The translations under genes were made by a program, and so were the position numbers. From Coccinella septempunctata (Eukaryota > Arthropoda > Insecta > Coleoptera > Coccinellidae): a DNA stretch of 64,000 bases. Each line of letters begins with the position of its first letter. Positions within the stretch are counted from its first letter, which is position 1. Location: assembly GCF_907165205.1 (NCBI RefSeq), contig NC_058196.1, forward strand, positions 600,501 to 664,500. Reading direction: 5' to 3'. Below the pieces are notes generated by a model. The model did not search any database. It had not been told where the DNA came from and worked only from the letters and a program-made list of their open reading frames with translations. Shown one piece after another: positions 9,626 through 20,100 of the stretch.

Positions 9626-10797
9626 AAATTTTGTTCGTAATCTTCAGCAATTTCGCCATTTTTGAATTCTTCATTAGAGCTGTGAGGAATATTATGATAC
9701 TCGGTATTAAAAAGCTCTTCACTTATAAAATTTGGTTTTTGAGGAAAGGATTGATTTTGCCTGTTTGTAAAATATCTATTATTTGTTGAGGTACTCATTG
9801 GTTGAGTTCTCTGTTTAGTATGATTAGTAGATATACTCATTGGAGTAGGTGCAGGTTGTTGCTGCTTTCCGAAAACTTGAGCGTTACTGAAATATTTCGG
9901 CTCTTTATAACTTATATTTCTTTGAACAGTAATGGGTCTGCTAGGAAATTGCTGTTTCGTAACAAAATTTTGTCGTTCGATGGGTACCATTGTGGAAAAG
10001 TTTTGACGAAATTTTGAAAAATTATTTGAGTTATTTCTGTGATTACTATAATTCATGAATTTTCTGGAATTATTGATTACCGTTTGATTAGATTTTTGGC
10101 AATGTTTTATATTGTCTTCTTCAATTATGAATTGTAGTGCTTGAGATAAGGAATTAGGCCTCATAGCCCTAATAATAGGACCCAAAGGATCTCTTAAACC
10201 GGCTAAAAAGGTTTTTAAAGCTTGTTTTTGGAAAAAATCTCTTTTACTTGCTCTAAATCCAACTTCACATTTCAAATCAATATAATTACAAATTGTATTT
10301 AATAATGTAATTACTTTTTCATAGAAGTCATGAGGAGATTCTCCGAAATTTTGCCTCAGATTAACTAGATCCTGATTAAGACAATTCTCATCTCGTTGAT
10401 CACCGAAATGTAATAAAAGTGAATTTTTTATGTCGTTCCAATTACTGGTAGCTCCATGAATTGCGACAACTTCTTCCGCTTTGCCGTGAAGTTTATTCAA
10501 AATACCATTCAATATCAACACATTTTGGAAGTTATTTTGATTTTCAACATCAAAATAGTGATTTAAAATTGCTTCCGAAGCTTGAATGAACCTATGTAAT
10601 TTATTCGGATTCCCATCGAAATCGGGAATGATGCTTAAATTTTTGATATCAAAGTTTTCAGGTGCGTTAGGCATATTCAAAGTTTTATTATTATTATTAA
10701 GTGAAAGATTATTAAATAATTCTAATAAATCTGTCTCTAATTCAGAATTGGTTTCCGCTACAGAATCAATACTAGGATTAGAGGAGTCTGACATCAA
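9592..10797 (-). CDS. gag: Errantivirus Gag
   Basis: 401 residues starting with ATG at 10,797. The N-terminal half has the helical errantivirus Gag pattern: FDGNPNKLHRFI at about 60, a LRQNFGESPHDFYEKV block at about 147-162, and FLAGLRDPLGP at about 197. The C-terminal third is rich in Q, N, S and F and has no CCHC zinc knuckle, as in the 17.6/297/gypsy Gags. It would form the capsid and bind genomic RNA. The stop at 9,592 is read around by -1 slippage to make Gag-Pol. Uninterrupted. Confidence 0.92.
   Translation of the reverse strand: MMSDSSNPSIDSVAETNSELETDLLELFNNLSLNNNNKTLNMPNAPENFDIKNLSIIPDFDGNPNKLHRFIQASEAILNHYFDVENQNNFQNVLILNGILNKLHGKAEEVVAIHGATSNWNDIKNSLLLHFGDQRDENCLNQDLVNLRQNFGESPHDFYEKVITLLNTICNYIDLKCEVGFRASKRDFFQKQALKTFLAGLRDPLGPIIRAMRPNSLSQALQFIIEEDNIKHCQKSNQTVINNSRKFMNYSNHRNNSNNFSKFRQNFSTMVPIERQNFVTKQQFPSRPITVQRNISYKEPKYFSNAQVFGKQQQPAPTPMSISTNHTKQRTQPMSTSTNNRYFTNRQNQSFPQKPNFISEELFNTEYHNIPHSSNEEFKNGEIAEDYEQNFRNVQFQTHST
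9625..9631 (-). promoter_or_regulatory. gag-pol -1 ribosomal frameshift heptamer
   Basis: In the gag frame the element strand reads A AAT TTT, which fits the X XXY YYZ slippery pattern. The -1 frame opens only five codons upstream and runs on into protease, and the gag stop follows about 12 codons downstream. Position, phase and sequence agree; the downstream stimulator structure was not modelled. Confidence 0.75.
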
Positions 10798-10962
10798 TGA
10801 ATAAAAATACGCTCACCACCTTGTTATGATTATCCACAACTGCATTATCTTCTTCCTCCTAGATGGATTTTTGACTGTAACTGCTGTGGGTAAGTTCTCG
10901 TTTCACCAAAAAGAGGGTAGAACTCTAAAGTTTTTCACAATGAAAACTCCGTGAAACTCCGT
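10798..10962 (-). other. Errantivirus 5' untranslated leader
   Basis: About 165 bases between the primer binding site and the gag ATG. No open frame of note. Presumably holds the packaging signal and the donor for env splicing; I did not pin either. Confidence 0.6.
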
Positions 10963-10973
10963 CGACTGCGCCA
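10963..10973 (-). other. Primer binding site, tRNA-Ser
   Basis: Element strand TGGCGCAGTCG, overlapping the last base of the 5' LTR by one. It is complementary to the 3' end of serine tRNA (CGACTGCG plus CCA), the same primer class as Drosophila 17.6 and 297. Confidence 0.85.
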
Positions 10974-11187
10974 GTTATATTTATTAAGGCAGGAAAAGCG
11001 TTTTTAAAAAGCTATATTTCGTACAATACGTTTATACAGTGAAAGTTATGTCAGAACTGATTCAATGATAATAAAATTATAATTTATAACCTCGGTACAC
11101 TTTCTTAGTTCTTGGAAAATGAGACGATGCTGAGATTGCACTTCCTGCGATCTTCCAACGAAGTTCATCGTTCTCGGATATATAACT
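10973..11187 (-). repeat. Errantivirus 5' LTR
   Basis: 215 bp, the same as the other LTR by eye. On the element strand it contains TCAGTT (plus 11,055-11,060), matching the arthropod initiator consensus used by TATA-less LTR promoters, so transcription probably starts there. Terminal repeats AGTTAT/ATAACT. Confidence 0.93.
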
Positions 11188-11191
11188 CGCG
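11188..11191. repeat. Target-site duplication of the errantivirus (right copy, CGCG)
   Basis: CGCG immediately outside the 5' LTR, matching 3,505-3,508. It re-enters the satellite monomer in phase (CGCGCTTTATATCGC). Confidence 0.85.
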
Positions 11192-14100
11192 CTTTATATC
11201 GCAAATTCGGTGTTTTATACGGAAAAGGGTCGAAAAAGGGTAGTCTGCAAGGGGCGCAAGAAAATTTTTCACGGATTATGAATCCTGAATAGTTGACCAT
11301 AATCTGAGTGAAAATCTCATCTTGACAGTCGTAAAAACATAGAAGTTATAGACAGCTGTTTGGGCGCTTTATAGCGCATATTCGGTATTTTATACGGAAA
11401 TGGGTCGAAAAAGGATAGTCTGCGAGGGGTGCAAGAAAAGTTTTTTACGGATTATGAATCCTGAATAGTCCACCTTCATCTGAGTAAAAATCTCATTTTG
11501 ACAGTCGTAAAAACATAGAAGTTATAGACAGCTGACTGCGCGCTTCCTAGGGCAAATTCGGTGTTTCATACGGAAAGGGTCGAAAAAGGGTAGTCTGCAA
11601 GTGGTGCAAGAAAAGTTTTTTACGGATTATAAATCCTGAATAGTTGACCATCATCTGAGTGAAAATCTCATCTTGACAGTCGTGAAAACATAGAAGTTAT
11701 AGACAGCTGACTGCGCGCTTCCTAGGGCAAATTCGGTGTTTTATACGGAAGGTTCTAAAAAGGGTAGTCTGCAAGGGGTGCAAGAAAAGTTTTTTACGGA
11801 TTATGAATCCAGAATAGTCAACCTTCATTTGAGTGAAAATCTCATTTTGACAGTCGTAAAAACATAGAAGTTATAGACAGCTGACTGCGCGCTTCCTAGG
11901 GCAATTTCGGTGTTTTATACGGAAAAGGGTCGAAAAAGGGTAGTCTGCAAGGGATGCAAGAAAAATTTTTTACGGACTATAAATCCTGAATAGTCGATCA
12001 TCATCTGAGTGAAAATCTCATCTTGACAGTCGTAAAAACATGGAAGTTATAGACAGCTGACTGCGCGCTTTATATCGCAAATTCGGTGTTTTATACGGAA
12101 AAGGGTCGAAAAAGGGTAGTCTGCAAGGGAGGCAAGAAAAGTTTTTTACGGATTATGAATCCTGAATAGTTGGTCATCATCTGAGTGAAAATCTCATCTT
12201 GACAGTCTTGAAAACATAGAAGTTATAGACAGCTGACTGCGCGCTTCCTAGGGCAAATTCGGTGTTTTATACGGAAAATGGTCGAAAAAGGGTAGTCTGC
12301 AAGAGGTGCAAGAAAAGATTTTTACGAACTATGAATCCTGAATAGTTGACCATCATCTGAGTGAAAATCTCATCTTGACAGTCGTAAAAACATAGAAGTT
12401 ATAGACAGCTGACTGCGCGCTTTATATCGCAAATTCGGTGTTTTATACGGAAAAGGGTCGAAAAAGGGTAGTCTGCAAGGGAGGCAAGAAAAGTTTTTCA
12501 CGGATTATGAATCTTGAATAGTTGACCATCATCTGAGTGAAAAGCTCATCTTGACAGTCTTGAAAACATAGAAGTTATAGACAGCTGACTGCGCGCTTCC
12601 TAGGGCAAATTCGGTGTTTTATACGGAAAAGGGTCGAAAAAGGGTAGTCTGCAAGGGATGCAAGAAAAATTTTTTACGGACTATAAATCCTGAATAGTCG
12701 ATCATCATCTGAGTGAAAATCTCATCTTGACAGTCGTAAAAACATGGAAGTTATAGACAGCTGACTGCGCGCTTTATATCGCAAATTCGGTGTTTTATAC
12801 GGAAAAGGGTCGAAAAAGGGTAGTCTGCAAGGGAGGCAAGAAAAGTTTTTTACGGATTATGAATCCTGAATAGTTGGTCATCATCTGAGTGAAAATCTCA
12901 TCTTGACAGTCTTGAAAACATAGAAGTTATAGACAGCTGACTGCGCGCTTCCTAGGGCAAATTCGGTGTTTTATACGGAAAAGGGTCGAAAAAGGGTAGT
13001 CTGCAAGAGGTGCAAGAAAAGTTTGTACGGATTATGAATCCTGAATAGTCCACCTTCATCTGATTGAAAATCTCATCTTGACAGTCGTGAAAACATAGAA
13101 GTTATAGACAGCTGACTGCGCGCTTCATATCGCAAATTCGGTGTTTTATACGGAAAAGGGTCGAAAAAGGGTAGTCTGCAAGTGGTGCAAGCAAAGTTTT
13201 TTACGGATTATGAATCCTGAATACTCAACCTTCATCTGAGTGAAAATCTCATCTTGACAGTCGTAAAAACATGGAAGTTATAGACAGCAGACTGCGCGCT
13301 TCCTAGGGCAAATTCGGTGTTTCATACGGAAAGGGTCGAAAAAGGGTAGTCTGCAAGGGAAGCAAGAAAAGTTTTTTACGGATTATAAATCCTGAATAGT
13401 TGACCATCATCTGAGTGAAAATCTCATCTTGACAGTCGTGAAAACATAGAAGTTATAGACAGCTGACTGCGCGCTTCCTAGGGCAAATTCGGTGTTTTAT
13501 ACGGAAAGGTTCTAAAAAGGGTAGTCTGCAAGGGGTGCAAGAAAAGTTTTTTACGGATTATGAATCCAGAATAGTCAACCTTCATTTGAGTGAAAATCTC
13601 ATTTTGACAGTCGTAAAAACATAGAAGTTATAGACAGCTGACTGCGCGCTTCCTAGGGCAATTTCGGTGTTTTATACGGAAAAGGGTCGAAAAAGGGTAG
13701 TCTGCAAGGGATGCAAGAAAAATTTTTTACGGACTATAAATCCTGAATAGTCGATCATCATCTGAGTGAAAATCTCATCTTGACAGTCGTAAAAACATGG
13801 AAGTTATAGACAGCTGACTGCGCGCTTTATATCGCAAATTCGGTGTTTTATACGGAAAAGGGTCGAAAAAGGGTAGTCTGCAAGAGGTGCAAGAAAAGAT
13901 TTTTACGGACTATGAATCCTGAATAGTTGACCATCATCTGAGTGAAAATCTCATCTTGACAGTCGTACAAACATAGAAGTTATAGACAGCTGACTGCGCG
14001 CTTTATATCGCAAATTCGGTGTTTTATACGGAAAAGGGTCGAAAAAGGGTAGTCTGCAAGGGAGGCAAGAAAAGTTTTTCACGGATTATGAATCCTGAAT

Positions 14101-17100
14101 AGTTGATTATCATCTGAGTGAAAAGCTCATCTTGACAGTCTTGAAAACATAGAAGTTATAGACACCTGACTGCGTGCTTCCTAGGGCAAATTCGGTGTTT
14201 TATACGGATAAGGGTCGAAAAAGGGTAGTCTGCAAGGGGTGCAAGAAAAGTTTTTTACGGATTATGAATCCTGAATAGTCAACCTTCATCTGAGTGAAAA
14301 TCTCATCTTGACAGTCGTGAAAACATAGAAGTTATAGACAGCTGACTGCGCGCTTCTTAGGGCAAATTCGGTGTTTTATACGGAAAAGGGTCGAAAAAGG
14401 GTAGTCTGCAAGGGGTGCAAAAGAAGTTTTCCACGGATTATGAATCCTGAATAGCCCACCTTCATCTGAGTGAAAATCTCATTTTGACAGTCGTAAAAAC
14501 ATAGAAGTTATAGACAGCTGACGGCGCGCTTCCTAGGGCAAATTCGGTGTTTTATACGGAAAGGTTCTAAAAAGGGTAGTCTGCAAGGGGTGCAAGAAAA
14601 GTGTTTTACGGATTATGAATCCAGAATAGTCAACCTTCATTTGAGTGAAAATCTCATTTTGACAGTCGTAAAAACATAGAAGTTATAGACAGCTGACTGC
14701 GCGCTTCCTAGGGCAATTTCGGTGTTTTATACGGAAAAGGGTCGAAAAAGGGTAGTCTGCAAGAGGTGCAAGAAAATATTTTTAAGGACTATGAATCCTG
14801 AATAGTTGACCATCATCTGAGTGAGAATCTCATCTTGACAGTCGTAAAAACATAGAAGTTATAGACAGCTGACGGCGCGCTTCCTAGGGCAAATTCGGTG
14901 TTTTATACGGAAAGGTTCTAAAAAGGGTAGTCTGCAAGGGGTGCAAGAAAAGTTTTTTACGGATTATGAATCCAGAATAGTCAACCTTCATTTGAGTGAA
15001 ATGCTCATCTTGACAGTCTTGAAAACATAGAAGTTATAGACAGCTGACTGCGCGCTTCCTAGGGCAAATTCGGTGTTTTATACGGAAAAGGGTCGAAAAA
15101 GGGTAGTCTGCAAGAGGTGCAAGAAAAGATTTTTAAGGACTATGAATCCTGAATAGTTGACCATCATCTGAGTGAGAATCTCATCTTGACAGTCGTAAAA
15201 ACATAGAAGTTATAGACAGCTGACTGCGCGCTTTATATCGCAAATTCGGTGTTTTATACGGAAAAGGGTCGAAAAAGGGTAGTCTGCAAGGGAGGCAAGA
15301 AAAGTTTTTTACGGATTATGAATCCTGAATAGTTGGTCATCATCTGAGTGAAAAGCTCATCTTGACAGTCGTAAAAACATAGAAGTTATAGACAGCTGAC
15401 TGCGCGCTTCATATCGCAAATTCGGTGTTTTATACAAAAAAGGGTCGAAAAAGGGTAGTCTGCAAGTGGTGCAAGGAAAGTTTTTTACGGATTATGAATC
15501 CTGAATAGTCAACCTTCATCTGAGTGAAAATCTTATTTTGACAGTCGTAAAAACATGGAAGTTATAGACACCTGACTGCGCGCTTCCTAGGGCAAATTCG
15601 GTGTTTTATACGGATAAGGGTCGAAAAAGGGTAGTCTGCAAGGGGTGCAAGAAAAGTTTTTTACGGATTATGAATCCTGAATAGTCAACCTTCATCTGAG
15701 TGAAAATCTCATCTTGACAGTCGTGAAAACATAGAAGTTATAGACAGCTGACTGCGCGCTTCTTAGGGCAAATTCGGTGTTTTATACGGAAAAGGGTCGA
15801 AAAAGGGTAGTCTGCAAGAGGTGCAAGGAAAGTTTTTACGGATTATGAATCCTGAATAGTCCACCTTCATCTGAGTGAAAATCTTATTTTGACAGTCGTA
15901 AAAACATAGAAGTTATAGACAGCAGACTGCGTGCTTCCTAGGGCAAATTCGGTGTTTTATACGGAAAAGGGTCGAAAAAGGGTAGTCTGCAAGGGGTGCA
16001 AGAAAAGTTTTTTACGGATTAGGAATCCTGAATAGTCAACCTTCATCTGAGTGAAAATCTCATTTTGACAGTCGTGAAAACATAGAAGTTATAGACAGCT
16101 GACTGCGCGCTTCCTAGGGCAAATTCGGTGTTTTATACGGAAAGGGTCGAAAAAGGGTAGTCTGCAAGGGATGCAAGAAAAGTTTTTTACGGATTATAAA
16201 TCCTGAATAGTTGACCATCATCTGAGTGAAAATCTCATCTTGACAGTCTCAAAACCATAAAAGTTATAGACCACTGACTGCGCGCTTCCTAGGGCAAATT
16301 CGGTGTTTTATACGGAAAAGGGTCGAAAAAGGGTAGTCTGCAAGGGGCGCAAGAAAATTTTTCACGGATTATGAATCCTGAATAGTTGACCATAATCTGA
16401 GTGAAAATCTCATCTTGACAGTCGTAAAAACATAGAAGTTATAGACAGCTGTTTGGGCGCTTTATAGCGCATATTCGGTATTTTATACGGAAATGGGTCG
16501 AAAAAGGATAGTCTGCGAGGGGTGCAAGAAAAGTTTTTTACGGATTATGAATCCTGAATAGTCCACCTTCATCTGAGTAAAAATCTCATTTTGACAGTCG
16601 TAAAAACATAGAAGTTATAGACAGCTGACTGCGCGCTTCCTAGGGCAAATTCGGTGTTTCATACGGAAAGGGTCGAAAAAGGGTAGTCTGCAAGTGGTGC
16701 AAGAAAAGTTTTTTACGGATTATAAATCCTGAATAGTTGACCATCATCTGAGTGAAAATCTCATCTTGACAGTCGTGAAAACATAGAAGTTATAGACAGC
16801 TGACTGCGCGCTTCCTAGGGCAAATTCGGTGTTTTATACGGAAGGTTCTAAAAAGGGTAGTCTGCAAGGGGTGCAAGAAAAGTTTTTTACGGATTATGAA
16901 TCCAGAATAGTCAACCTTCATTTGAGTGAAAATCTCATTTTGACAGTCGTAAAAACATAGAAGTTATAGACAGCTGACTGCGCGCTTCCTAGGGCAATTT
17001 CGGTGTTTTATACGGAAAAGGGTCGAAAAAGGGTAGTCTGCAAGGGATGCAAGAAAAATTTTTTACGGACTATAAATCCTGAATAGTCGATCATCATCTG

Positions 17101-20100
17101 AGTGAAAATCTCATCTTGACAGTCGTAAAAACATGGAAGTTATAGACAGCTGACTGCGCGCTTTATATCGCAAATTCGGTGTTTTATACGGAAAAGGGTC
17201 GAAAAAGGGTAGTCTGCAAGGGAGGCAAGAAAAGTTTTTTACGGATTATGAATCCTGAATAGTTGGTCATCATCTGAGTGAAAATCTCATCTTGACAGTC
17301 TTGAAAACATAGAAGTTATAGACAGCTGACTGCGCGCTTCCTAGGGCAAATTCGGTGTTTTATACGGAAAAGGGTCGAAAAAGGGTAGTCTGCAAGAGGT
17401 GCAAGAAAAGTTTTTACGGATTATGAATCCAGAATAGTCAACCTTCATTTAAGTGAAAATCTCATTTTGACAGTCGTAAAAACATAGAAGTTATAGACAG
17501 CTGACTGCGCGCTTTCTAGGGCAATTTCGGTGTTTTATAAGGAAAAGGGTCGAAAAAGGGTCGAAAAAGGGTAGTCTGCAGGGGATGCAAGAAAAATTTT
17601 TTACGGACTATAAATCCTGAATAGTCGATCATCATCTGAGTGAAAATCTCATCTTGACAGTCGTAAAAACATGGAAGTTATAGACAGCTGACTGCGCGCT
17701 TTATATCGCAAATTCGGTGTTTTATGGGGAAAAGGGTCGAAAAAGGGTAGTCTGCAAGGGATGCAAGGAAAGTTTTTTACAGATTATGAATCCTGAATAG
17801 TTGACCATCATCTGAGTGAAAATCTCATCTTGACAGTCTTGAAAACATAGAAGTTATAGACAGCTGACTGCGCGCCTCCTAGGGCAAATTCGGTGTTTTA
17901 TACGGAAAAGGGTCGAAAAAGGGTAGTCTGCAAGGGAAGCAAGAAAAGTTTCTTACGGACTATGAATCCTGAATAGTTGACCATCATCTGAGTGAAAATC
18001 TCATCTTCACAGTCGTAAAACCATAGAAGTTATAGACAGCTGACTGCGCGCTTTATAGCGCAAATTCGGTATTTCATACGGAAAAGGTTCTAAAAAGGGT
18101 AGTCTGCAAGGGGTGCAAGAAAAGTTTTTCACGGATTATGAATCCTGAATAGTTATTTATTATCTGAGTGAAAATCTCATTCTGACAGTCGTAAAAACAT
18201 AGAAGTTATAGACAGCTGACAGCGCGCTTTATATCGCAAATTCTGTGTTTAATACGGATAAGGGTCGAAAAAGGGTAGTCTGCAAGGGGTGCAAGAAAAG
18301 TTTTTCACATATTATGAATCCTGAATAGTCCACCTTCATCTGAGTGAAAATCTCATCTTGACAGTCGTGAAAACATAGAAGTTATAGACAGCTGACTGCG
18401 CGCTTCCTAGGGCAAACTCGGTGTTTTATACGGAAAAGGGTCGAAAAAGGGTAGTCTGCAAGGCGTGCAAGGAAGGTTTTTTACAGATTATGAATCCTGA
18501 ATAGTTGTTCATTATCTGAGTGAAAATCTCATTCTGACAGTCTTAAAAACATAGAAGTTATAGACAGCTGACTGCGCGCTTTATATCGCAAATTCTGTGT
18601 TTGATACGGATAAGGGTCGAAAAAGGGTAGTCTGCAAGGGGTGCAAGAAAAGTTTTTCACATATTATGAATCCTGAATAGTCCACCTTCATCTGAGTGAA
18701 AATCTCATCTTGACAGTCGTGAAAACATAGAAGTTATAGACAGCTGACTGCGCGCTTCCTAGGGCAAACTCGGTGTTTTATACGGAAAAGGGTCGAAAAA
18801 GGGTATTCTGCAAGGCGTGCGAAAAAAATTTCTTACAGATTATGAATCCTGAATAGTTGACCATAATCTGAGTGAAAATCTCATCTTGACAGTCGTAAAA
18901 ACATAGAAGTTATAGACAGCTAACTGCGCGCTTTATAGCGCATATTCGGTATTTTATACGGAAATGGGTCGAAAAAGGGTAGCCTGCAAGGGGTGCAAGA
19001 AAAGTTTTTCACGGATTCTGAATCCTGAATAGTCCACCTTCATCTGAGTGGAAATCTCATCTTGAAAGTCGTAAAAACATAGAAGTTAAAGACAGCTGAC
19101 TGCGCGCTTCCTAGGGCAAATTCGGTGTTTTATACGGAAAAGGGTCGAAAAAGGGTAGTCTGCAAGAGAGGCAAGAAAAGTTTCTTACGGATTATGAATC
19201 CTGAATAGTCCACCTTCATCTGAGTGAAAATCTCATCTTGACAGTCGTGAAAACATAGAAGTTATAGACAGCTGACTACGCGCTTTATATCGCAAATTCG
19301 GTGTTTTATACGGAAAAGGGTCGAAAGAGGGTAGTCTGCAAGGGGTGCAAGAAAAGTTTTTCACGGATTATGAATCCTGAATAGTTGATCATAGTCTGAG
19401 TGGAAATCTCACCTTGACAGTCGTAAAAACATAGAAGTTATAGACAGCTGTTTGGGCGCTTTATAGCGCATATTCGGTATTTTATACGGAAATGGGTCGA
19501 AGAAGGATAGTCTGCGAGGGGTGCAAGAAAAGTTTTTCACATATTATGAATCCTGAATAGTCCACCTTCATCTGAGTGAAAATCTCATCTTGACAGTCGT
19601 GAAAACATAGAAGTTATAGACAGCTGACTGCGCGCTTCCTAGGGCAAACTCGGTGTTTTATACGGAAAAGGGTCGAAAAAGGGTAGTCTGCAAGGCGTGC
19701 AAGGAAGGTTTTTTACAGATTATGAATCCTGAATAGTTATTCATTATCTGAGTGAAAATCTCATTCTGACAGTCGTAAAAACATAGAAGTTATAGACAGC
19801 TGACTGCGCGCTTTATATCGCAAATTCTGTGTTTAATACGGATAAGGGTCGAAAAAGGGTAGTCTGCAAGGGGTGCAAGAAAAGTTTTTCACATATTATG
19901 AATCCTGAATAGTCCACCTTCATCTGAGTAACAATCTCATTTTGACAGTCGTAAAAACATAGAAGTTATAGACAGCTGACTGCGCGCTTCCTAGGGCAAA
20001 TTCGGTGTTTCATACGGAAAGGGTCGAAAAAGGGTAGTCTGCAAGTGGTGCAAGAAAAGTTTTTTACGGATTATAAATCCTGAATAGTTGACCATCATTT

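Larger units (their letters stand above)
3509..11187 (-). mobile_element. Complete errantivirus (gypsy/17.6/297 group) with macrodomain in Pol
   Basis: A 7,679-bp LTR retroelement on the minus strand, inserted in the satellite. It has two 215-bp LTRs that I read as identical, terminal AGTTAT...ATAACT, a 4-bp CGCG target duplication, a tRNA-Ser primer binding site, and gag, pol and env in the classical order. Identical LTRs, open gag, pol and env frames and the intact duplication point to a recent insertion. The unusual part is an ADP-ribose-binding macrodomain between RNase H and integrase. AGTTA termini, tRNA-Ser priming and a baculovirus-F-like env place it in Errantivirus (Metaviridae). 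Confidence 0.95.

Noticed and set aside
11046..11300. 84-codon frame across the 5' LTR and satellite
   Set aside because: It spans the LTR-satellite junction and ends in satellite; it cannot predate the insertion.
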